Origin: CBDUBS01 sp965365445
GTDB taxonomy: Bacteria > Bacteroidota > Rhodothermia > Rhodothermales > DASSAV01
DNA: 28,810 bases
Direction: 5' to 3'
Assembly: GCA_965365445.1 (NCBI GenBank)
Contig: CBDUBS010000026.1
Coordinates: 1 to 28,810, forward strand
The notes beneath the pieces were generated by a model. It did not search any database. It saw nothing but the letters and a program-made list of their open reading frames with translations, and was not told where the DNA came from. Below are positions 7,346 through 14,888 of the stretch, in pieces; the stretch's first letter is position 1, and every line of letters starts with the position of its first letter. The position numbers and the translations under genes were made by a program.

Positions 7346-7933
7346 CTATCCGACAGGCTGATTGCCGGTTTTCCATTTGATGTTGCAACCCATGGACGGT
7401 TGCTGCTCGCCTGCAACTGCTCCCTCCGCCAGTAATTCGCGGAGCGCATTGCGTAAATCGTTGCCGGTTGGCTCGCCCATGTTGGGCCGTGTTTCGTCTA
7501 CACGCCCCCGGTAGGCGAGGCGCCGGTCGGGGCCGAACACGAATACATCCGGCGTACACACGGCCCCGTACGCCCGGGCCGTTTCCTGCGTTTCGTCGAA
7601 AAGATAGGGGAACGGGTATCCCTGTTCCCGCGCTCGCACGCTCATGGGCTCAAACGCATCCTCCGGGTACGCTTCGGGATCGTTGGAGCTTATCGCTACG
7701 AAGTCCACCCCCTCCCCGGCAAACTCGTTCGCCAGGGAAATCAGGACAGGTTCTACGTGCCGGGCATAGGGGCAATGGTTGCAGGTAAAGACAACCACGA
7801 GCGCGGACGCATCGAAATCGCTCAGGGCACGCCGCAAACCCTCTCGCCCATCGGCTTCGGGATTGGCGGCCGGCAGATCGAAGGCGGGGGCCGGAGAGCC
7901 CAGTTCGACCATCGTGGAATAGGTACGGGCCAT
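7346..7933 (-). CDS. Thioredoxin-like (AhpC/TSA) redox protein
   Basis: A 195-aa soluble protein of the peroxiredoxin-like thioredoxin family. After an N-terminal GSPAPAFDLPA it has LVVVFTCNHCPYARHVEP with a CxxC pair at Cys51 and Cys54, then VDFVAISSNDPEAYPED, AYGAVCTPDVFVFGPDRRLAYRGRVDE with the cis-proline, and the terminal SMGCNIKWK that marks this subgroup and adds another cysteine. No signal peptide is seen, so it should be cytoplasmic. Partner and substrate are unknown; it probably acts as a thiol oxidoreductase. It starts 11 bases after the nagZ stop and precedes nhaC. The start could be ATG 7933 or 7912. Confidence 0.9.
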   Translation of the reverse strand: MARTYSTMVELGSPAPAFDLPAANPEADGREGLRRALSDFDASALVVVFTCNHCPYARHVEPVLISLANEFAGEGVDFVAISSNDPEAYPEDAFEPMSVRAREQGYPFPYLFDETQETARAYGAVCTPDVFVFGPDRRLAYRGRVDETRPNMGEPTGNDLRNALRELLAEGAVAGEQQPSMGCNIKWKTGNQPVG

Positions 7934-7944
7934 AGGTATCGAGT

Positions 7945-9489
7945 TTACGGGAGGCCGGCCATCCGGGCCAGGCGGTTTACCAGTGCTCGCTGGGAAGCAG
8001 GAACATCGCTAAAGGTACACATTTTCAGCTCGGTCTGAGGCAATTCATCGAGCACTTGCGGCGTTCCGAGTGATGCCAGGATGGTGGGGCGGGCCGAAGT
8101 AAGCCCGGCGAGAAAATCGCGATGCGCCGGTAACAGGCCGAAGGGCCGCCACGCCGCGGGCTTGGCGACGGCCGCAGCCACCACGGTCTGAAACCGGGCG
8201 GCTTCCCGAGCCAGCCTATCCAGATCCGCCGGGGAGGACTCCGGCCCAACTTCTACGAAACCAGCCTTCGGAAACCGTATGCGCACCGCCTCCGCCAGAG
8301 GCGATTCCTCCGGATCCAGGTCGGTTCGGTATGGAACGACGTAGATGAACAAGAGGCTCTCCCCCGTCAGGGCGAGGGCGGACGGTTCCGATCCGACATT
8401 CCCCCAGACGGCGACGGCTTTGTCTGCCACTTCCTGCGCAAGCGCCTCGTGAGCGGACCTGCCGGCGGCCGGCCGGGGTGCGGGATGCCGCCTGTGGCCG
8501 GAAGCCACGAGCGCATCCACGCGCCTGAAAGCTTCGTCCAGGCGGCTCTCGGGCAGTTCGCCGCATTCTACGGCCTGGACCAGCCCATCCACCATGGCAA
8601 CCGGATCGGCAGGATCAAGCAGGATGTCGGCGCCGGCTGCAACGAGCTCCACGGCAAACCGGCCCGGGTCGGAAAATCGGTCTCGCACGGCGCCCATGAG
8701 CAGGCTGTCGGTAACGACGGCGCCCCGGAAGCCCATTCTTTCCCGAAGCAGGTGGGTCAGGATGGGTGGGGATAGGGTGGCGGGCCGGTTTTCCGGATCG
8801 AGGGCCGGATACACGACATGAGCGCTCATCATGAGATTGACCCCTTCGGCAATGGCCGCCCGGAACGGCGCCAGATCGAACGCATCGAGTTCCTCGAAGG
8901 AAGCCGTTACGATGGGAAGCTCGGCATGGGAATCGGAACGGGTATTGCCGTGGCCGGGAAAGTGCTTGGCCGTGGCGAGCAATCCGCCCTCGTGAAGGCC
9001 CTCGATGTACGCCCGAATCAGGCGGGAAACAGCTTCCGGATCTACCCCGAAGGCTCGGGTGGAAATAATGGGGTTGCGCGGATCGCGGTTTACATCGGCC
9101 ACGGGAGCAAATGTGATGTGAATACCTTCCGAGCGGGCTTCCTCGGCGGTGGCTCGCGCCGAGGCACGCGCCAGCGATTCCGCTTCATCACCGAGCGCCG
9201 AATACGCCATCGCGTGGGGAAAAACCGTAGCTCCGGCAATTTGCTGGCCGGCTCCACGTTCGATGTCCGACGCGATGAGCAGAGTGCGCCCGCTGTGGAC
9301 GCGCAAGCGTTCCAGGGTTTTACGGGTTTCTCCGGCGGAGCCGTTGAACAAGATGAGCCCTCCCACCGGACACACATCCAGCAGCGCCAGGACGCGGTCC
9401 ACATCGTCCGAAACCCGTACCGGAGGGGGCATATTCGAGCCGATCCTTGGGAACAGCAATCGGGCGGCTTTTTCTCGCAGGGAAACCAT
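7945..9489 (-). CDS. nagZ: Two-domain beta-N-acetylhexosaminidase NagZ (GH3)
   Basis: NagZ removes N-acetylglucosamine from muropeptides during peptidoglycan recycling. The GH3 barrel (about residues 1-340) has LLIASDIERGAGQQIAG, FAPVADVNRDPRNPIISTRAFG, the loop KHFPGHGNTRSDSH near residue 175 with the acid/base Asp-His pair, MMSAHVVYPALDP and the nucleophile Asp in GAVVTDSLLMGAV near residue 260. At 514 aa it is much longer than the roughly 340-aa single-domain NagZ of proteobacteria; residues after about 345 form a second domain ending in a poorly conserved tail. No signal peptide or lipobox is visible, so a cytoplasmic site is likely. It lies between nadD and the thioredoxin-like gene. Confidence 0.92.
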   Translation of the reverse strand: MVSLREKAARLLFPRIGSNMPPPVRVSDDVDRVLALLDVCPVGGLILFNGSAGETRKTLERLRVHSGRTLLIASDIERGAGQQIAGATVFPHAMAYSALGDEAESLARASARATAEEARSEGIHITFAPVADVNRDPRNPIISTRAFGVDPEAVSRLIRAYIEGLHEGGLLATAKHFPGHGNTRSDSHAELPIVTASFEELDAFDLAPFRAAIAEGVNLMMSAHVVYPALDPENRPATLSPPILTHLLRERMGFRGAVVTDSLLMGAVRDRFSDPGRFAVELVAAGADILLDPADPVAMVDGLVQAVECGELPESRLDEAFRRVDALVASGHRRHPAPRPAAGRSAHEALAQEVADKAVAVWGNVGSEPSALALTGESLLFIYVVPYRTDLDPEESPLAEAVRIRFPKAGFVEVGPESSPADLDRLAREAARFQTVVAAAVAKPAAWRPFGLLPAHRDFLAGLTSARPTILASLGTPQVLDELPQTELKMCTFSDVPASQRALVNRLARMAGLP

Positions 9490-9577
9490 ACGGCGACGGG
9501 TTCAGCCTGTTGTCCAGAACAACACGCTCCGCGGACCGGCATCCCTGCCCCGATAACGGTTGCCGCGGGAAGTGTTG

Positions 9578-10159
9578 TTATGACGCATACAGGTTGTGTT
9601 CTCGGATATAGCGCCTGACCGGCTCGGATACGAGGTACCGTATCGATTCGCCCCGGCGGCGGCGGGCCCGGATGTCTGCGGCAGCCAGCTCGATACGCGG
9701 CGCCCGGGCGAACGACACCCGTGTGGGGTCGGCTATCGGCTCCAAAGACGGCGCATCCCCGAACCGACGGTATACGATAAGCCTGACCCGCTCCAGGAGT
9801 TCCTGCGGCCGACGCCAAGAAGAAAACTGGTTGTAACTATCTTCGCCCAGGATGAGATGGTAGACTCTGTCGGCGGCGGCTGCCTGTAGCGCCGTTACGG
9901 TATCGATCGTGTACGATACGCCGCCCAGACTTCGCTCCAGGTCGGACACTTCGAACCGGGGGTTGTCCGCCGTTGCCAGTCGGGTCATGCAAAGCCGGTG
10001 CTCGTAGGAAGCCAGCGTATCCGAAGCCTTGTGAGGAGGCCGGAATGCCGGAATCCAGAGAACGGTCCCGAGGTGAAACTGCTCGCATACCGCTTCCGCC
10101 ACGATGAGGTGGGCGAGATGCGGGGGGTTGAACGATCCGCCGAATATCCCGACGTCCAT
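9578..10159 (-). CDS. nadD: Nicotinate-nucleotide adenylyltransferase NadD
   Basis: NadD transfers AMP to nicotinate mononucleotide to form deamido-NAD. The 193-aa protein starts MDVGIFGGSFNPPHLAHLIVAE, containing the nucleotidyl-transferase HxxH (His14 and His17). Then come LWIPAFRPPHK, the substrate-binding SLGGVSYTIDTV, LILGEDSYNQFSSWRRPQELLE, and a C-terminal stretch ADIRARRRRGESIRYLVSEPVRRYI corresponding to the usual ISSTxIR; here the first part reads ELAAADIR. It lies 41 bases after bamD and 88 bases before nagZ, all on the minus strand. Confidence 0.95.
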   Translation of the reverse strand: MDVGIFGGSFNPPHLAHLIVAEAVCEQFHLGTVLWIPAFRPPHKASDTLASYEHRLCMTRLATADNPRFEVSDLERSLGGVSYTIDTVTALQAAAADRVYHLILGEDSYNQFSSWRRPQELLERVRLIVYRRFGDAPSLEPIADPTRVSFARAPRIELAAADIRARRRRGESIRYLVSEPVRRYIREHNLYAS

Positions 10160-10200
10160 AGTGAAAGGCGGGCATGGGTTGGGAGTAAGCGGCCCCGGGT

Positions 10201-11037
10201 TTATTGTCCGTCCCCTCCGGCGATGGGCTGCTCCTCGGCCCGCAGGTTTTCGAGCCGCCGCGAAGCGCGGTTGGCGAGCGTTTCCGCCTCCTGAAGGAAG
10301 GGGCTATCGGGAAATATTTGCAGCATCCGGCGATAGTTTTCGACGGCTCGCTCATACCGCTCTCCCTGCCGTTCCTCGATGCTTTGCTCGGCGTACGCGA
10401 TAAACGAACGAATGGAGCCCAGGAGCGCCTCGTCTACCCACTCCGTATCGGGATACCGATCGAAAACGGACTCGTAGGTAAGGGCGGCGGCTTCGTACAA
10501 CTCGCGTCGTTCATAAAGCTGGGCCGAAGCGTACTGCTTGTGCGCGAGCTTCTCACGCAACTCCTTGATTCGCGTTTCGGCTTCGGGTACGAGGGGGCTG
10601 TTCGGAAAGCGCTCTACGAACAACTGGAACTGCGTAATGGCTCGCTCCGTGTCTGTCTGATCGAGTTGGAAAGCGGGCGACATCTGGTAATAGGCGAGCG
10701 CGCGTTCGTACTCGGCCTGCTCCCGTCGCGGGTCGGTGCGGTATATCTCCGAGAACCGGCTGAACTCGTTGGCCGCAAGGATGTATTCGTTATTGGCCGC
10801 ATAGGACCGCGCCAGGTACATCTGGGCCTCGGCTGCCCACTCGTGCGTGCGCCCGAAATCGAACACCGCCTGAAAGTACGGAATGGCTCGTTCGTACTTA
10901 CCCCGATCGTACAGCGCCTTGCCTTTCTCGAACGCTTCCTGAGCCGTTTCGTAACGCAATTTCCCTGACCCTCCACAGCCGGATCCCAAAAAAAGTGCGG
11001 TGAGCACGACGGCCACCGCCAACAAGCGAAGATGCAT
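10201..11037 (-). CDS. bamD: Outer-membrane assembly lipoprotein BamD
   Basis: BamD is the TPR lipoprotein of the BAM complex that inserts beta-barrel proteins into the outer membrane. The 278-aa protein starts with a signal peptide and lipobox LGSGC (Cys21), followed by repeated TPR helices: EAFEKGKALYDRGKYERAIPYFQAVF, AQMYLARSYAANNEYILAANEFSRFSEIYR, then a region with TERAITQFQLFVERFPNSPLVPEA, and two more repeats. The spacing and sequence of these repeats match BamD/YfiO. It is preceded by the TPR-PBP protein gene after about 140 bases and followed by nadD. The C terminus (EEQPIAGGDGQ) is unstructured. Confidence 0.9.
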   Translation of the reverse strand: MHLRLLAVAVVLTALFLGSGCGGSGKLRYETAQEAFEKGKALYDRGKYERAIPYFQAVFDFGRTHEWAAEAQMYLARSYAANNEYILAANEFSRFSEIYRTDPRREQAEYERALAYYQMSPAFQLDQTDTERAITQFQLFVERFPNSPLVPEAETRIKELREKLAHKQYASAQLYERRELYEAAALTYESVFDRYPDTEWVDEALLGSIRSFIAYAEQSIEERQGERYERAVENYRRMLQIFPDSPFLQEAETLANRASRRLENLRAEEQPIAGGDGQ

Positions 11038-11179
11038 ACGGATTGTCCGGATTCAGTAAAACGATGTACTCTCGAAACGGGCGGGCCAGCGACTTTATTG
11101 TAACCACCGGGCGGGAGCCTCCCCTACCCGGGCATTTTAGACAGTGTATGGATACTAGGCAGCGTGAGGGCTGTTCCGT

Positions 11180-12643
11180 TTACTCCACCAACCGGATCCG
11201 TCCTCCGTCGTCATCGAGTAAAAACAGCGCCTGATTCACATTGCCCCCATCGAAATGGATGCGCGTTGAGAGTCCTTCGAACAGCGGCGCGGCGCGAAGC
11301 CTGTCGGAGAGCGATTGGCCGCCGCCGGGCCGGGCTAACTGCTCGAGCAAGAAGCGCGTTACATCGTACCCCGCGAACGCCAGGCGACTTTCTTCTCCCC
11401 GGGGCTCCCGACCGGAAAGGGCGCGGTAGCTTTCGATAAACGCGGCTACCTGCGGACGACTTTCGTTGATATAAAAATCCGTCGTGTATGTGGTCCGGAA
11501 ACCGGATGGGTTGACGTCGTGCCACAACTTGTTTCCAAGAATGCGCAGGCTTGCGGCTTCGCTTTCGAGCGAACGGGCCGCCGCCTGCGCCGCCTCGGCG
11601 CCGTTAGGCCCCGCGAGCGGAATGTAGAGAGCGTCGGCCCTCCGAAGTAATTCGGTCGGCAACCGGGCGGAAAGATCGGCCCATGCTCGACTCCCGGATA
11701 GCTGTTCGGAGAAAAGGATCTCCGCCCCACGCTCCGACGCCTCCCGGCGGAATGCACGGGCCATGAGTTCGGATTCGGTTTCGCCGGATTGCGCCAGAAT
11801 ACCAATCGTGCGCAGTCTCCATTTCTCCAGGGCTACTTGCGCCATACGGCGTCCGCGGACCGACATAGTCGGATTGGCCTGAAACACGAAGCGGCGCTCC
11901 CCGGAGACTGTTTCGTCTGTGGCCAGAGGGGCCACGAGCACCACGCCGGCTTTTTCGGCAGCCGCTCCGGCGGCGTTTGCTTCGGCGCTGAACAGCGGCC
12001 CGATGACGGCTTCGGCTCCCTCGTCGGCCAGGGCGGTAATGGCTTCCCCGGCTCTGCGGCGGTCGTTTCGGGTATCGCGAAACACCATGCGAAAGGTAGC
12101 CTGTCGATCCGGCCGGTAGTTGTATTCTTCCACTGCGAGCCGAATCCCATTGAAAAGCGCCTGCGTCAGCTGCTCCTGGCCGTTGAGGGGCAGCGCTATA
12201 CCGAGGGCGACCACCCGGCCGGCGGCGTCTCCCGAAAGCCTCTGCTCAGCGAGATCGATGGTGCGCCGGGCTTCTTCGAGGTAGCTGCTGGTAGGGTAGG
12301 TACGTTGCAGTTCGGTCAGAACCTCGATGGAACGTTCGTATTGCCCGTCCCGGTATAGCGCTTTGCCGGCCATGAGCAGGGCGGCGGTGGTCTTTCGATT
12401 CAGTTCATGAATCTGGTTCAGCAGCCGGAATCGACGGTAAGCCATACCGTAGTCCCCTTCCTCGAACGCTTTCACCCCTTGCCGGAACAGTAACTCGGCG
12501 TCCTCTACCACCGGCACCCTGCGCTCGAAATGCTGGGCCGAAACTGGCGTTGCGTTCTGAAGGACCAGTACGGCGACCAGCAGAACGAGAACCGTCCTGG
12601 CTGGATACAGAGCGAGCTGGCTGAAAGCTTTCAGACGTACCAT
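11180..12643 (-). CDS. Periplasmic TPR plus periplasmic-binding-protein fusion (LpoA-like)
   Basis: A 487-aa secreted protein. An N-terminal signal (hydrophobic about residues 17-30, cleavage probably after PVSAQ) is followed by TPR-like helices, residues about 45-130 (LLFRQGVKAFEEGDYGMAYRRF, ALYRDGQYERSIEVLTELQRTYP). The rest is a type-1 periplasmic binding fold of the LivK/Peripla_BP_6 class: VVALGIALPLNGQEQLTQALFNGIRLAVEEYN, AVIGPLFSAEANAAGAAAEKAGVVLVAPLA, then TIGILAQSGETES and LAFAGYDVTRFLLEQL. TPR-plus-PBP1 is the layout of LpoA, the outer-membrane activator of PBP1A, but here there is no lipobox Cys. Its place before bamD suggests an envelope role; solute sensing is the alternative. 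Confidence 0.8.
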   Translation of the reverse strand: MVRLKAFSQLALYPARTVLVLLVAVLVLQNATPVSAQHFERRVPVVEDAELLFRQGVKAFEEGDYGMAYRRFRLLNQIHELNRKTTAALLMAGKALYRDGQYERSIEVLTELQRTYPTSSYLEEARRTIDLAEQRLSGDAAGRVVALGIALPLNGQEQLTQALFNGIRLAVEEYNYRPDRQATFRMVFRDTRNDRRRAGEAITALADEGAEAVIGPLFSAEANAAGAAAEKAGVVLVAPLATDETVSGERRFVFQANPTMSVRGRRMAQVALEKWRLRTIGILAQSGETESELMARAFRREASERGAEILFSEQLSGSRAWADLSARLPTELLRRADALYIPLAGPNGAEAAQAAARSLESEAASLRILGNKLWHDVNPSGFRTTYTTDFYINESRPQVAAFIESYRALSGREPRGEESRLAFAGYDVTRFLLEQLARPGGGQSLSDRLRAAPLFEGLSTRIHFDGGNVNQALFLLDDDGGRIRLVE

Positions 12644-12645
12644 AA

Positions 12646-12659
12646 GGTTGGCGCCAACC
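12646..12659. promoter_or_regulatory. 14-bp perfect palindrome at the translation start of the TPR-PBP gene
   Basis: GGTTGGCGCCAACC is perfectly self-complementary and ends two bases before the ATG at 12643. As DNA it could be an operator; in RNA it can fold as a 5-bp stem with a GCGC loop over the ribosome site. Confidence 0.45.
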
Positions 12660-12719
12660 GGGTGGATTCGTGAGGCATCAGGCTGTACTACGCTCCATGA
12701 CGGCGAAAAGATCGGGATG

Positions 12720-14288
12720 TCATTCCCACTCGATGGTGGCCGGCGGCTTGGAGCTGATATCGTACACCGTACGATTTATTCCTCGCACTTCATTCACGAT
12801 GCGGCCGGATACGCGGGCCAGGAAGTCGTGCGGCAGCGGCGCCCAGTCGGCCGTCATTCCGTCCACGCTGGTAACGGCCCGCAAAGCGCACACGTTTTCG
12901 TAGGTGCGGACATCTCCCATGACCCCGACCGTCTGCACGGGCAGCAACACCGCAAAGGCCTGCCAGACCTGATCGTAGAGACCGGAAGATTTCAGTTCTT
13001 CGATAAAAATCGAGTCGGCCTCCCGCAACAGATCGAGTTCGCGGCGGCTGACCGGCCCGATGATGCGGATGGCGAGGCCGGGCCCCGGGAAGGGATGCCG
13101 CCCGATGATCGCCTCAGGCACTCCGAGAAGCTTGCCGATGGTCCTCACTTCGTCCTTGAACAGCTCCCGGAACGGTTCGAGCATGTCAAATTGCAACTCC
13201 GCAGGGAGTCCGCCGACGTTATGGTGCGTTTTGATCGTAGCCGACGGCCCCTTGAAAGAGACGCTTTCGATTACGTCGGGGTACAGGGTGCCCTGCGCCA
13301 GAAATTGCGGGCGTTTTCCGCGTTGGGCGATTACTTCCCTGGTTGCCTCGTCGAACACCTCGACAAACGTGTTGCCGATGATCTTGCGTTTCGTTTCCGG
13401 GTCGAATATGCCTTCGAGGCGATCCAGGAAAAGCGGGGTGGCATCCACCGCCTTGAGGTGAATGTGGAAATGATCCCGAAACGTGCTCTGGACCTGTTCC
13501 CACTCTCCTTTACGAAGCAGCCCATTGTTGACGAACACACAGGTCAGCCGGTCGCCGACGGCTTCGTGAAGCAGCACGGCCGCCACCGAAGAATCGACGC
13601 CGCCGGAAAGGCCGAGCAAGACGTGCTCCTCCCCTACCGTTTCCCGTATGTCACGGATTTTCTCCTCGATGAATGACGCCGGCGTCCAGTCGCCGCGGCA
13701 GCCGCATACGTTGAGGGCAAAGTTGCGGAGAACCTGTTTGCCATGCTCGGTGTGTACGACCTCCGGATGGAACTGCACACCGTAATGAGGCTGTTTTCCG
13801 GACTTTACGGCAGCAATCGGGGCGTTATCGGTGTGAGCGATGACGTGGTAATCCTCGGGAAGCCGGGTAAGGTGATCGCCGTGGCTCATCCAGACGACCG
13901 AGCCGGAGGGAATGCCGGCGAGCAGGTCTTCCTGGTCGTCTACGATCAGATGCGCCCGGCCAAACTCGCGGCGGGAGGCTTTTTCCACCGCTCCGCCCAG
14001 CGTAAAGGCCATCGCCTGCAAGCCGTAACAAATGCCCAGCACGGGCATGGGCGAGCCGTCCTCCCGGGTCAGGCCGAGCCATTCCGGAGGGAGCTGCGGC
14101 GCTCCGGCGTCGTATACCGAACAGGGACCTCCTGAAAGCACGATGCCCTTCGGCGAAAGCCGGCGCAGCTCGTCGGTAGAAAGGGTACAGGGATAGATTT
14201 CCGAGTAGACGCCCGATTCGCGCACACGACGAGCGATCAGCTGTGTGTACTGCGATCCGAAGTCCAGAATGACGATGCGCTCGTGCAT
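12720..14288 (-). CDS. guaA: GMP synthase (glutamine-hydrolysing) GuaA
   Basis: GuaA converts XMP to GMP using ATP and glutamine. The 522-aa protein has the two expected domains. The class I amidotransferase domain starts HERIVILDFGSQYTQLIARRVRE, has the nucleophile Cys87 in VLGICYGLQAMA and the His/Glu pair in GVQFHPEVVHTEHG. The ATP pyrophosphatase domain carries the PP-loop LLGLSGGVDSS near residue 228, then VFVNNGLLRKGE, QGTLYPDVIES, HHNVGGLP and the XMP-binding end, RPFPGPGLAIRI here as RHPFPGPGLAIRI, finishing PPATIEWE. It follows gcvH after 92 bases with a stem-loop between them. Confidence 0.98.
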   Translation of the reverse strand: MHERIVILDFGSQYTQLIARRVRESGVYSEIYPCTLSTDELRRLSPKGIVLSGGPCSVYDAGAPQLPPEWLGLTREDGSPMPVLGICYGLQAMAFTLGGAVEKASRREFGRAHLIVDDQEDLLAGIPSGSVVWMSHGDHLTRLPEDYHVIAHTDNAPIAAVKSGKQPHYGVQFHPEVVHTEHGKQVLRNFALNVCGCRGDWTPASFIEEKIRDIRETVGEEHVLLGLSGGVDSSVAAVLLHEAVGDRLTCVFVNNGLLRKGEWEQVQSTFRDHFHIHLKAVDATPLFLDRLEGIFDPETKRKIIGNTFVEVFDEATREVIAQRGKRPQFLAQGTLYPDVIESVSFKGPSATIKTHHNVGGLPAELQFDMLEPFRELFKDEVRTIGKLLGVPEAIIGRHPFPGPGLAIRIIGPVSRRELDLLREADSIFIEELKSSGLYDQVWQAFAVLLPVQTVGVMGDVRTYENVCALRAVTSVDGMTADWAPLPHDFLARVSGRIVNEVRGINRTVYDISSKPPATIEWE

Positions 14289-14311
14289 GACAGAGCCGAA
14301 AAATGGGCGAA

Positions 14312-14349
14312 GGGAGACGTACCGGGCCTCCGGTTCCTCAACGTCTCCC
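14312..14349 (-). promoter_or_regulatory. Compound stem-loop between gcvH and guaA
   Basis: GGGAGACGT (14312-14320) pairs with ACGTCTCCC (14341-14349), and inside it ACCGG (14321-14325) pairs with CCGGT (14330-14334) around a GCCT loop. On the minus strand it is followed after eight bases by TTTTT. Only 23 bases separate it from the guaA ATG, so it could be a weak terminator, an attenuator or a processing site. Confidence 0.6.
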
Positions 14350-14380
14350 CTCGTAAAATCCTAAAAACCGGCGGGACGGG

Positions 14381-14767
14381 TTATGCGCCGACCAGGTCGC
14401 GGTAGGTCTCGGGCGACAGCAGATCATCCAGTTCGGCCGGGTCGGTCAACTCGACTTTAACCATCCAGCCCTCACCGTACGGGTCCTTGTTGACGAGTTC
14501 CGGGCTCCCGTCGAGCGCTGCGTTGATCTCAACGATGTTTCCGGATACCGGCATGTATAACTCGGATACCGTTTTGACGGCCTCGACGGTTCCGAACATT
14601 TCTCCTCTGGCAAAGCTGGAGCCTGCCGGTTGAATATCGACAAATACGATATCGCCGAGTTCCTGCTGGGCAAAGTCGGTAACGCCGATCAGGGCCGTCT
14701 GCGCGGATTCGTCGTAGCGTAGCCACTCGTGCTCGCTGGTGTACCGCAGATCAGTAGGGAAATTCAT
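14381..14767 (-). CDS. gcvH: Glycine cleavage system H protein
   Basis: GcvH carries the lipoyl arm that shuttles the aminomethyl group between the P, T and L proteins of glycine cleavage. The 128-aa protein begins with TSEHEWLRYD and contains IGVTDFAQQELGDIVFVDIQ, the lipoyl-lysine motif GTVEAVKTVSELYMPVSG with Lys65, and NKDPYGEGWMVKVEL. All match the family, and the length is normal. The gcvT and gcvP genes are not in the window. It follows accC after 121 bases and precedes guaA, all on the minus strand. Confidence 0.97.
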   Translation of the reverse strand: MNFPTDLRYTSEHEWLRYDESAQTALIGVTDFAQQELGDIVFVDIQPAGSSFARGEMFGTVEAVKTVSELYMPVSGNIVEINAALDGSPELVNKDPYGEGWMVKVELTDPAELDDLLSPETYRDLVGA

Positions 14768-14888
14768 TTCGGTATGGCAACAAGTGATGAAGGAGTTGAC
14801 GCTCGGTCCATATTAGGAAGAAAACCGATGGAGAAAAAGCCGGGGCGAGGGTTGAAGTTGGCTAAAACGCACATCGAAGGAACCTGCG

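Noticed and set aside
12648..13676. A 342-codon plus-strand frame opposite guaA
   Set aside because: Antisense to a complete GMP synthase; no domain features.
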